This document shows, piece by piece, positions 25,192 to 37,900 of a stretch of DNA of 64,000 bases (within the stretch, counting starts at the first letter, position 1; each line of letters starts with the position of its first letter). The position numbers and the translations under genes are program-made. This stretch comes from Pithys albifrons albifrons. Lineage: Eukaryota > Chordata > Aves > Passeriformes > Thamnophilidae. The stretch spans positions 39,965,669 through 40,029,668 of the forward strand of contig NC_092462.1 in assembly GCF_047495875.1 (NCBI RefSeq), given 5' to 3'. A model generated the notes under the pieces. It saw only the letters and a list, made by a program, of their open reading frames with translations, made no database searches and was not told the origin of the DNA.

Positions 25192-28100
25192 AATAAAAAA
25201 TTATCTTAATGCAGTAAATATATGATACATAAGTATCCATTTTGGCAGTCTGGAAGTACACATTTATGGTCCAGGGAAGTGAACTACCATGTGGTATACA
25301 CAAATCAGAAAAGAGATGGCATAAAGGTGTAAAATTGTTTCAATAAGAATGTGATTCTTTGAATGAATGTAAAATATATGCTGTAGCAGAAAATAGAAAG
25401 TAAAGACTTTTATGTCACTTGGATTGTTAGCTCTTGAATAATTCCTAGCGATAACACAGAATTTTATGTATTTCATTGTGTTACAATTTATTTTCTTGAA
25501 ATTTCTGCATTAAGGGAAATAAAAATTCTTTACACTTATTCAATTTTTGTCTTTATAAAAATATGTTATTATGAGTGTAATCATTACTATGATGTAGGAA
25601 TCTTGGTCTCAGATACAGGTCATGTAAAACAGTAATATTGGTCAAAATAATTCTTTTAACATTAATGATGTTGCATCATTTTTTGGAAAAAGTTTCTAGA
25701 ACCAACCATTTTCCTTAGCAATGAGTTAGAGCTTCACTCCATCAGGTGTCATTTTATTTATCTCATTTGAAGAAATGTATTATGGATCTTGGTCAGACAC
25801 TGTCTTTTTTAATGATTATTTACTCACCATGGCACCAGTAGAAGCAGGTAATAATTATTTGGAGTGATCTAGTATAAGTGACTGTGGCTTCTGTCAGTTT
25901 CTATTAAGTTATGACAAAATTCAAAATTTACCATTTTCACCGTGTGACTAACTGATCTTTTAATGTCAATACCTATTGCATTTACATAATACTTAATTCG
26001 TATTTTACAGGTGTTCTCTAAAAAAAATAGTGGATATTGGCATTGCTCTAAGATGGGAGGAAAAAAGTAAAATTATGTGAGCATGAGAAAGTGAGGAGAA
26101 TAATATCCTAAAGGTAGGGTTCTTAAATGCCAAGTGCCCTTTTTCAGCCTTAACCATTCATTCTGAAAATGGCCTATCAAAAAGGCTTAGAGGGAGCAGT
26201 TTAATTACTGTTCCGTTGACATATGTAATATATTTTCAGAAGCAGGCCCATACATTTATTTAAGGTGAAATGTTGTACAACAAAACTGTCCTCAGAGGTA
26301 TTTCATTCTTCCATCCTATTTTTTCTACCTGGCTTACACTGTTTTTTTCTTTTTTCTAATTACTGTGTCATTTCTGGAGACATTTTAAAATTACTCTTAA
26401 ATCATGTTTTCCTTTAACAGGATATAAGCTACATGAGCAGGGTGGAAGAAAGTGAAAAAAATGGTGTAAATAATCACAAAATTTTATTATGCTTTCATAA
26501 GAAAAAAATATCAACAACCCTATACCAGCCCCTACAAATATCCTGTCCTGAACTCAGCTAAGGAAAACACTGAAGACCTCTCATAGATACCTACAAATAT
26601 GAGATGAACTTCAACATACTTCCACGCATATACTGCTTTACTCCCCTCTCTCTGGAAATACAGCAAAACATTGATGGCTCCTTTAGTTTTCTGAGGTTAA
26701 AAAGCAGACTGAAAGGCAGTTTTTCTAAGCAGTCAACTCAGACACAAGTCCTGAAGGTGATGTCCACTTCCAAAAACCATCTAACTGGGAAAAGCTTGTT
26801 TCAGGAGCAAATATTTGACACATACAGAAGTGCAGTAGGGATAGACTGCAAAAACTTTATGCTGTTGGCACATACTGTGCATAGTACAGAAAGTTTGATT
26901 AACCATGCACCAGAAAGGAGTGAGGCCTCTGTTTCCACCTGTTGTGGCAAAACCAGAGTAAAATGAGTATTTTAGGAGTTTATACAGCATCCAAATTTAA
27001 AGGGAAATAAAATAATTGGTAAATATCTTCCCCACCACCCTCCCTCCGTTAACCTAGTAATTAACAAGTAATCCTAAACAAATATGTTGTATTGTCCTCA
27101 GCTGATATGCAGAGATTTCTATGACCTAATCCTCACAGCTATTTCTGCAGAACTATTTTTTTCATACTAATAGGTTCTATTTATCATGAGGCACGATGAA
27201 CACATTTGTTTTATCAGCCTCTATGTGAAGGCAAAATTTGTCTCTAAAGCTGGAAAATTCATCAACTCGTTTTTGAGCACTATAGTGCTGCCTCAGTATT
27301 CTGTGCATGTGGAAAAAAAATCTAAATAGACTGTTTTCCTTTTATCTTCTCCGGCATAACCAAAAACAGTCTTGTTCCCAGTAATTAGAACTGCATTCAG
27401 TGATACTTACATCTGAATAAGTTTTAGATCGTAATTGCAAAATCCATGGAAAAAGAAAAACAATACAAAATAGTGCCCTGTATAGAATCTCTTTCCTGTA
27501 TTCAAATTTGTTGAATTAAATTATTTTTTTTTCTAAATTAAACTCAATATAACTCTTTAATATGACTTTAAAATTGAAATGAATACTTGAAAAAGAGATG
27601 GATATGAGTTATGGTATTGTTGTCAAATAATAAAAAATAAGGCTGAAAGACAGATTTTCAGTTTGGTGCAAATGGAGGACAGTTAATATCCATTTCATCT
27701 TTTTCTTCACCCATGGAGGATATGATATAACTTTTTTCTTCCTGAACTGTCTAGACCAAGAAGAATAAACTGTTTCTTCTTGTGCTTTTCTTTTCCAGAT
27801 ATACGTGATGATTAATCACTGTATGTGTCTAGACCCCATGGTAATCTCTGTCCCCGTTTCTGTTTCTACATTCATCTTTTACATCACAAGTTTAGTTTTA
27901 ATACAGTCCAATTGATTTGTTTGCAGCTACAATACCGTTTTCATTCTTTTTCCCTCTGAAATACCTTTATAGCACAAATACAAACTTGCCCATATTCTCA
28001 AGCTCTGTAAAATCGATTTGTGAGAACAGATTGCAAAATTTAAGTGTATGGTAATAGACAGCCCAAATCACAATGCCTGCATTAAAGATGATACAGTGAA

Positions 28101-28256
28101 GTTAAGAGGGATATGATATTTTAGGACTTGTCAAAGATTTCCATCACCCTTATTAATTTTAATCCCAACTGTCATGAAAGCAAATGGAATCAAAATAACT
28201 TTGTATGGTATAAATAAAAATGTCTTTAGTGGTTCCCATGTCTCTGTCTTTATTTC
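25192..28256. other. AT-rich non-coding DNA
   Basis: No supported gene. The open frame 26604-26966 on + (120 codons) is one of the longest outside the LINEs. It has no signal peptide, domain or splice context that I can recognise, so I treat it as chance. Confidence 0.45.
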
Positions 28257-28258
28257 AT

Positions 28259-28295
<37 letters not shown>

Positions 28296-28312
28296 TTGTC
28301 TCTGTCTGTATG
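28257..28312 (+). repeat. CT-rich microsatellite
   Basis: A polypyrimidine tract made of TCTCTCTCTTTC-type units, grading into TCTGTCTG-type units. It is an imperfect CT/TCTG repeat, with the matching purine tract on -. Confidence 0.85.
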
Positions 28313-31163
28313 TTTATACCTCTTCCCACCCACTAACAAAGTGAGGAAAATTAGAATCATAACTGGATGCTCCAATTCACATTTGGGAAAATAACAGTTG
28401 TGTGAGGTCAAAATAATCATATATATGGAATAACTTGATTGACAGTGCTAGTCACAGTAATTGATTTGTACTGGAAACTAGTTTTAATGTAATATTTCTT
28501 TAAAAATTTGGATGCTGTTATTAACAATTTTCTTAGTAGTTTAGATATATATGTATGTAAAAGCGGAATTATATCACTGAATGATAGCAATATATTTTTT
28601 CTCTTTATCTAATTTCCTGAGTGCCAAGTTTAAGTCAGATAAAAGTAAATCTTGAATTTTGCAGAATAAAAAAAGTGTATGACTATTTAGATTCTTGTGG
28701 GCTCTGTTGGCCACATTTGAAACAAACACGAAATTGCTGTGTTTATTCCACTGTAGTCAAAAATTTAAAGACTTTTATTGGTTAGTTAATTTTTACAAAG
28801 TATTTTTGAATAACTAATTTAAGCATCATTTTTCTCTTTAGACATACAGAGGTGTTCTGCAAACACCTATAGTCCAAAGCAGATTTTCTTGAATAAAACA
28901 GAGTGCAAGCTATCTCAATTACTGAATGTGGGGGATAGTTATACTTTAAAATATAAGACTGTAATTGCACTTTGGGGTCTAGGAACATTGAAGAATTAGT
29001 TTCAGCAGTACAAATTCTGAAGAATTTCTGAAAATAAACTTATTTTCCTATGAGTAAAAGAAATTCTGAAGCAACTTAAGTTTTATAATTTATGAAAGCT
29101 ATTGCTACATCTGATTGAATCAATCTCTAACAAGAAAATGATAGAGCAAAAAGTCAAAAATTTTATTTCCGTATTTCAGAAGAAAAGGATATGAAATAAT
29201 TAAGAAAACCTTCTTAGTCCAGTTAAAAAGCAGAATTTGTTGCTGTGTCATTGCCCCCTCTCGTGGAAGGCCAAGCCCCTTTTTGCAGCACTCAGTTTCT
29301 TTGTCAAAAGCACTGCAAACTAAGACCCTGGATGGAGTTGGGGTGTGGAGAGAGAGATACAGAGACACAAACAGGATAGGTTTTCTGGTGCTTGAAATTG
29401 TCCATATTCTAATCTTTTATAAAAAAAAATAGTCATGTTCAATTTCTTTCCCTACTAATTATAGCCATCATTATGAGCAAGATTAATTACATAAATCCTA
29501 CTAAAGAGAGATTATAGGGCAATTTATGAGACTACAAACTGTAAGAAGATTTGTCCTTCATGTCATCTATAATGACAGCAAATGGGATGTAAAAGGACTG
29601 TCTGTGATGAGAGTATGGCTATCAAAATATCTACTTAACAACCCAAAATACTGTAAAAAAATACAGAATCTCTCAAGTTTGCCTTATGATTTTATGATTG
29701 TAATAGGGATTTGGAATTTACTTGCATCCTGGGTGTTCTGTCCCATCTTACCTGATCATATCAGTTGCCATTTCTTTTCAATGCACAGCAGAATTTTGCT
29801 TCAAATTTATTCTTCTGCAAAGTCAGTGTATTAGAGCACGTTAAACATTACTACTTCTTTGCAGGCTGGCAAATTATTTTAAACTAGTTTGTATCAAAGT
29901 TTGGTAGTTTGAAGGCAAGTTAGAAGAAATCTTGCTCTATAGAAGATATCAGTTCAGCTGCCTCTTCTCTTTGTTAGCTTCCAGTGTAATTTTCATAGGT
30001 ATCTCTCCTTCAGAGCTCATGTATATCTTGACTATCACATAAAACAATTAATAATCCCTGGATGTTCAGTGGGCATCATGACCAGCATCATGCATTTCTC
30101 AGAACATATGGAAAATGATAGCACTTCCTATTTCTATCTATGGCAACTCATTATTATAGATATGAATACACAGATATAAACCAAAAAGAATCATTAAAAC
30201 ATCTGAAAAAAAAATTAAATCACTATATAGGAAACTGTATATTTTTTTCCAATACTGACAATGCTACTACTAAAATCAGCAAGCCTTTTCACTAAACCTT
30301 TATATTTTATTAAACACACTTAGAAGAAATAGTTCTTAATTTATTCATTAAGGTCAGTGTTATATAAAAATTTATTTTTTAGTACATTTCAACTAAGGGC
30401 CTTCAAAACATACAGACCTTTTGCATAATATTCAAGACAAAAAACAGCACTTGAAATAAAGAAAAATGTACCCACTTGTAATTTCTGAAGTATTTTCTTC
30501 TTTAGAGTGAGGTTTCGAAATGTTTTTTTGTCTCAGATCACATTTTTCTTACATATAAAAGTGCTCAGTGGATTAAAATACACTTGTGTGTAAACAGCAA
30601 TGAAGTCGTCTCTTTGCTGCTTATACAAAATTAATACATAAAGGAAAAAATATAGTTACTGATAGAACATTAGCTAAAAGAAAAAGCTGTCCAAATTCAT
30701 GGCATCTTTATAAAAGCAAGTGTACTTTTGTTCTTCTGTTCTCCCAAAACATAGCTGGTATGGCTTAAAATGTTTCAGTTATGATAATTTAGTGTCTTTT
30801 ACAAATTATTCTAAATAGAACAATTGGGTTTAAGTATGACTGAAGATATTTTGGGTTTTGACTAAAAAAAATTCAACCCACTTTGGATGTCCAAAAGTAT
30901 TGTAACAGTCTAAAATATAATTTTACTAGAACAATTTATTACTGAGACCACTTCTACAAAGTAACTCTAATAGCCCTTTGTACTTAAATGGAACATACTT
31001 GCATTGAACTGGTTCCAACCTTACCCCTAATACGTATTTCTTCCTGTACCAGCTGAAGAAATTGGATCACTCCACTGATGTCTAAGGATGTAATGTATTT
31101 TCGTAGATTTTAAAATCACATAAGTTCTTCTAGGCTGCTCAAATCCTAAATGCAGTTATTAAA
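28313..31163. other. AT-rich non-coding DNA
   Basis: Nothing recognised. The open frame 29526-29834 on + (102 codons) shows no known motif. Confidence 0.45.
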
Positions 31164-31506
31164 TGTCTTCCCCACAAGATTGGGTGCTTTCTCAGGTTTT
31201 GCCAAGGCCATGGTGTTTGTGAGAAACCACCTGCAGATAACAGAAGACAAAACATAAGAAGAAGACCTAAGAGCCCCTGGAAGGGGGCAGTTCTGAAGGC
31301 CCCTATGGATGGGCCAACAAGAGAAATGAGAATGATGATTGGATGTTAATATCTTGTATAAAAGTTGTAACATTCCTGGTCACGAGGTCAGACCTCTGTG
31401 GTTTGCACCTTAGAAGCTTCTAATAAAGGTAACCTGTATATCTTTCTCCATTAATCTGTTTCCAAAGTGTCTGTGTTCACAGGGCGTAGGCATCACCACG
31501 AAGACT
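31164..31506 (+). mobile_element. solo LTR of an endogenous retrovirus
   Basis: The block begins TGTCTTCCCCACAAG at 31164 and is clearly less AT-rich than its surroundings. It holds a good TATA box (TTGTATAAAAGTTG near 31354-31367), then CTCTGTGGTTTGCACC, an AATAAA signal in TTCTAATAAAGG near 31418-31429, and a T-rich U5. That is the standard U3-R-U5 order on +. The closing CACGAAGACT near 31497-31506 is an imperfect inverse of the start TGTCTTC, which suggests the 3' end. No clear target duplication was found, so the ends are uncertain by some bases. The open frame 31146-31373 on - is non-genic. No internal retroviral sequence adjoins it. Confidence 0.72.
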
Positions 31507-34500
31507 TTTGAATCATTCAATATTGAGAGATATGATGTTTTCCCATTTCCCTCTCCCCAGCTGTTTTAATACAAGCAATGAAGACATGCGACTACAGCTA
31601 ATTTAGTGTGTTTCTTCATGCTCTGAGAGTATTCAATTCAACTGTATGCTGGCTTTTTTATTTTGTGGGCTAGTGACCAGTAGTATCACCAGTAGCATCT
31701 TGCTGGAGAGGAAAGAGAAAAAAAGGAATAGTCATTACATACTTGGTTTTTAAGATACTTCTCAGAAGCATTACAAAAGTGATTATCAATACTCAGTTAT
31801 GAGGGTTACAGACAGATTAATGATAATCATTAAATAAATCTAACTATCTTTACACAAAGTTATCAAAAATATTTTCTGATTAAATGTTTCTTTTTGTCAC
31901 ATATCCATCTTCATGTAACAATAAATGGAAAGTTTATTGCAGAACATAATACAGTCCTATTGACTTCCCAAGTATTGTTTGTTAGGGTATTTTTTAATTA
32001 ATCAGAGGTGTGAAGTCAAAGTTAAAAATTTAAGTGTCTTAGACTAACTCTCTTACTAACATCTCTTTGTGTTACTGAGTTGACTTGAGTGAAATCTGCC
32101 TTAAAACATTACCATGTGTAAGTTATGAGTGGTCACGAGGTGCTGAGATATAACAATGTTTTCTACACACATTCCAGTTAGGAACCCTTCTTTGTGCTTG
32201 TGTAAGATTAAATACTGATGTAAAGAATATGCTAGTGTAATCTGGAAGGTCTCTCTTGTAGTCCATTAAACCACTTTGATATTAAAAGATGAGAATTTAC
32301 TAATGATCTTCAGATGCTTGCAATAAGAAAATAGTTGTAGGAACTTTTCTAAGGAAAACATGTAAAAGTCAGTCTGAAAGACAGTATCACCTGAATAACA
32401 TGTTGTAGTAACCTTTTATTTGCTCAGTAAATGCTAGAATCAAGTCAGCAGTTCAAGCTCTAAAAATGCTGTTCTGAAGAAACTACTGTAACTTCCAGTT
32501 ACAGTCACTTCCAGAGGATGACGAAGTCTCAAAAGGAACACAGAAAATAGGAATATTCTAATGGGTTTCTAGCCTTTCTAAAATTCACACTAATTACTTT
32601 TGATCTTTTATATCAAAAGAGCAACAGGTGGTTGTTTTCTAAAATGAAAGGTTGCACTGGCTTTGAACATTCACAGAATTTTTCAAGAAGGGGAAATTTA
32701 TTAGCTAGTCAACATTTTCCTTGGGGTTTCACTTCAAACATTTCATCATACTATGAAAACCAGGAATCTAGACACTTCTAGCACTTAAAGGCAGAGGTAA
32801 TCTATTTAACATCTAACATCTTAGAAGATGGTTTCACTCTTCTGCAGAAAAACAAAAAAACAAAAAACAACAAGAAGTGATTTTAAATTTACAGACCAGT
32901 CCTGATTATGTGCCAAGAAAAAGGCCAACAATAACCTCTACTATAGGATAATTTTTTACACATAGAGATTTTTTACACAAAAGAGAGGCCTGAATTCCAA
33001 AAATTAGCAGGATCTGACCTACATTTTTTAATACTTTTTTTTTTGTGGTGATTGTGGAGTCACGTCAATTCATTGTGCAGTATTAATAAAAAATAAAAAG
33101 TAGTTCAGGTGCCATTCTTCTCATTAGAGCATGAATATCCATGGAAATACCATATGTCATCACATTTTCCTGTTCTTTTACTTCTTCCTTCAGGCAATAC
33201 TTTGCATTATCATCCAGATGATTGTTTGGAAAGTTGTAATATGGATTTCATCTCAGTCTGAATGACTAAACTCCAGCTCATATGGTACTATTTCCTACAG
33301 CCAGGATTTAATCAGAGTGACTCGATAAATGTCTACTTCAGAGTTTTTTTCCCATGAGAAAGGTTTTGCACCGATAACTAGACCATTTCATACATATTTG
33401 CACAACCAAATGAATTGTATTGATTAACAACACTTAGTAGCTATTCAAGCACCTATTTCAATGGATGTTTAAATTCTCTTATTTTAAATCATTTATATTT
33501 GAATACTCAAGACTATAGTCCAGCTTATTGGCAATGCATATTTTTGGCTACAGCTTAAAATACTGAACTATTTAAAGAGATGGTAGGATTGAGACTGATA
33601 TCACCAACTTTATGATAAATATTCAGCCACTGAGACAGAGGATTTTCTCAGACCTGCAGAGTCTTTGTAGTGCTGAATGTTTCACAAAAATATGGAAGAA
33701 TGCGCTAAAACTTTTTCATGCTGAATATTATCAAGAAACTCAATTTACATCTGAACTATAATGTTATCAGTGATCTTTTCTAGCATCTTTGGTTCATTTA
33801 TTCCATCAATTAGCAAAAATAATGTTTGAATATGTCAGTTTCAGTGATTTCAACACGCAAGAAAAATGCTAATCAAATTGAATATGGCACAAACACTAAA
33901 TCCATGACCTCAGCATCTCTCTCTGATTGACTGGTAACTCCAAAAGGAGTCCTGGCTAGACATGTTTCATCAAAAACTAAAACCAAACTGGTATGAATCA
34001 TATGTAACCCTCACTGCTGCTGGCATGAAACTAAACACCTTTTGGGACAATTTACAATGGCAACAAATGAAACAGTTAGACTTACAAAGCTTCAAAAATT
34101 TGTATTCTTCCACTAAATAGACCATAATTAGAAAAAAAAATCACAGCATTAGAAAAAGTTCTAAACCTTCACATGAATTTTTATAGCATTTTTCACATCC
34201 CAGAATAAGTACCAATCTCTGGAAATTTAACATGTTCTGGGATACTTTCAATTTCTCATTTAAAATAATGGTATTTTTCTTAGCTCTGTTTTTCTGCATT
34301 CCTGTGCTTGTATAGGCACATGAATGTAAGACTTCTACCAAGTAAGCATACTAAATCCAAGGTCATGGTGTCATTCTGATGCTTTCCCTTTGATAATACC
34401 ATATATTAGTCTTCCTAAGAGAACAGAAAAGGTTTGAACATAGTAGGACAAGAGGTCACTTTCCATGAGTACTCAGGACAAACAAAAAAAAGTAGATTTT

Positions 34501-34956
34501 CTGAACTGCTTGCAGTGTAATATAAAAGGATTTTTTAGTGAATCCCCTCTATTGTTGACAATGTTGTACTAAAACTGATTTTACAGTAATGTCCACCTAG
34601 AGTGGCAGAGTGGTTGTCTTGTTCGCTGGTGGGTAGTCATGGCAATCTGGAGCTGGCTCACAATGACTACATGGAGGAATAGTGGCAGAGGTGTCACAGA
34701 CCATGGCCACTGTAAGGCAACTTATGGTCTGGACTGGTGCAGGTTATGGAAATGGCACACCACATGACAGCAGTATGGAATTGGTTCCATTTTTAGGATC
34801 AGAGGCCACGATGGGCATAACCACTGCTGGTTGTACATGGATACTTGAAATATACCAAATAATTCTGTGTGCATAAGGCAGCTAAGCAGCGGCAAGCATT
34901 CCTATTCTCTGAAAAGGCATCTTGGCTTGTGGGAAGTGGATGCCATTATTCCTTGG
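31507..34956. other. AT-rich non-coding DNA
   Basis: No gene supported. A GC-richer patch near 34590-34890 contains the open frame 34682-34876 on +, without a recognisable motif. Confidence 0.45.
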
Positions 34957-34983
34957 TTTTGTTTGTTTGTTTGTTTGTTTTAT
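34957..34983 (+). repeat. TTTG microsatellite
   Basis: About six perfect GTTT units in a row, a short simple repeat. Confidence 0.85.
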
Positions 34984-37900
34984 TAAAAGATCGGGGGGGT
35001 TTCTTTTAGAATCCAAGACAAGGTATTAATATAACATACAATAAATATCTGTTTTACCTTTTTATTAGTCCAAAATCAAACTTGGAAACTTCATGAAAGC
35101 TGGTTAGAAAACTGAAATGTAACTATATATGTTACGTTAATTACATTGTTACTCATATTTAATAATTCTCTACAAAACAGCATGCATTAAAACTTTATTA
35201 GTGAGTTCACTTTTCTGCTAGTAAAAGCTGAGTAATGTGAGGCTGGAAGATGAGCTTCCATCCTTCAAAACAGAACTGGAGATCCCACTCTGGATGTCTG
35301 ATTTTTCCATGTGTATAGAGAATAACAGTGGAAAATGTATGCTGATTGTCACGTAAAATCAGTGCCTGTAGTGTTCAACTGATAGGTAGTAATGAGAAAG
35401 GGATGAATGCAGGGCTGCCTTAAATCCTTTCTTTCACTGACCTTACTGAAAACTCCATCAAAAGCAGCTCCAGTCCTTGATCTAAAGACCCTCTGAATGG
35501 AAGGCATCTTTGTCTTTGCTTTCAAAAATGGAGCAGAGTTTATTCTCTTCCAAAATATAGCAGGTCATGGTGGCATCTTGTCACAAAGTGATTACACCAC
35601 TTAGGAAGAAGACAAGTCATACTCACTTGCCTCACTGGGCACATGGAACACAAACTTCAAATCTTTACCTTCCAGAGGACTATGATACGGAAGCTACTAT
35701 GGGGTGTTCCAGATGCAGAAATAAAAGACACTCAAAAGCATTTTTGTGGAAGTTTTATCACCATGCAGCAAAGCAAATTATGTCTTCACTAAGACAATCA
35801 TGAATGGGGAGAAATGCCACTTACTGGTAAGGGCACTTGAATGGGGCAGAAGAGATTTAGCCTTTGAAATTACTTGTTTTCATATGAAGCCATGGCTACA
35901 CATTGTGGTGGATACTATTGAAAGGAACCCAGTCTCTCCAGTGAACTTTGTGGCTACTTATCCAATATGAAACTACTTCTAGTGGTTTGAGGGTGGCTAA
36001 AAAGAGGGACACATCACTCCTGACTCAGTGCAACGTTGGCCTGAGCTAGCCACTCCACCTTCCGTGACTGTAAGGCAATATCAGAGTACATTTAAGTCTG
36101 TTCTGCATGGATGTGAATAGAGGTCTGGGGTGTCTCTGTGGTGGAAAGAGTCCTGTTGTCTGCAAAGACTTTTAAACTGCATTTTAATGTAACAGGATAA
36201 TGAAAACCAAATGGAGCTTTACAAGAGTTCCTTCACTACTCATTCAATGTATTGATGTTTTCACACACTAAAATACACTAAGGAGAAACACTGCATCTTC
36301 TTGTGTAACCCTGGGGTAGGAAGACACAAAATCATATTACCTTTGTCTTTCAGGTATTTCAGTCAATTTAAATATAATGAGTTGCACCTAGTCTATAGCA
36401 GCTGTTTCTACTATAGAATTGACACATTTCAATCCTATGCTCTCTTGTGAGAAGGCTTTCCAGGAAACTAATAGTGTCAAAAAGCAAACAGAAAATGAAA
36501 ATAAGTGGATCCTGCCTGAGCATAGGAAATCATTAATTGCTGCTGTTGGACTACATCCCCAAAGTAGCCATTTAGTATCTGTGCCTTGGTTGCATGATTC
36601 AGATGATTGTATTGCCACTTTTGGATCTCATTATCATTTGGGCAATCTCTCCCATTTCTAGCTTGTTTCCATTTCTTCCATCATAATAAATTATTAAAAA
36701 TCCCCCCTGTGTCTTCATTAAATGGCTTCTATTCAAACTGGCCTCTATAGGTTAATGAGTGCTCTAAATATGCTTCAAATGGACCTAGAGTTCATAGGTT
36801 GTTGATTTATTATTTTCCTGTGACAGAACACTGCACTAAAAGCTATTTTCTTTCATTTATGTGATGTACTATGTTCATGATCATTATGCAAAATGTAGCA
36901 AGATGTACTGTCTGAAATGAGACATATTTCTTCATTTTCAACTATGCATGAATGTGCACGTGTATCATGAACAGTGGAGGATTCATTTTGAAGGTCTTAG
37001 AATCTCAAGGTATAGTGGATGAAACAGTCTGCAATCCCCTAAGTTATTATTTCCATTGGAGATAAAGGCTTATAACCATGAAAACTTTTGGGACAAAATT
37101 GGTTATGGAAAGGAAATTTAAATTGCTCAAGGATGGAGTGTGTTGTGCTTAGATGTCTGTACATCTTCAGTATAGTAGAGAGAAAGATTATTAAGTAATT
37201 CTTCAGTGAATAAAATAGACTACCAAAGCTTATCTCTGTATTAATAAAGACAGAATCAATTAATTAGATATTCACACATTTTAATATTTGTATTGGACTC
37301 TTTTTAAAAATAAGGTGTGTGGACCACTTGTGACACAATTGAGGAACTGAGATTTAAAGAAACATTTTCTGAAATCTTAAATGGTTTAATTATGCCACGT
37401 CATGGTTCTAATAGAATTTACTTACATTTTAAAGAAATAAGAAATTGTTGTGTAATTTCTGTAAAATACCTCAAGGCATTGATGCTATATAAACTAAAGT
37501 ATCAATGGAAAAAATATTCTTTATATCTAAATATTGTGCAGCATCTAATAAAATTAATACAAGTAATAAATAGTATGATATCTGGAATTGAAGCTAACTT
37601 AGAAGGAGATAATGCATAAAATTGTTATAATATTGTACACTTTCCTCATTTAGGCTTTTCAAAAGTTGGTGGGGCACCCATGTGCCGCAAAAAGATTGCT
37701 TTTCAGCTTTTATATTGTAAAGAAGTTTTCTAAAGAAAACAAAAAGAAAAAATACAAAGATAACAGTATTTTAGAAACTTCTATCTGTATATATTGGACT
37801 TAGTAACAATCTGTTATCATTTATTAATTTTTCATGCCATTACAGTAATATAGCAACACTTTCAATACTATTTCATAATCAGCAGCAATACTTATGTGAA

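Noticed and set aside
26604..26966. 120-codon open frame on +
   Set aside because: Same reasoning; composition follows the surrounding DNA and no motif is visible.
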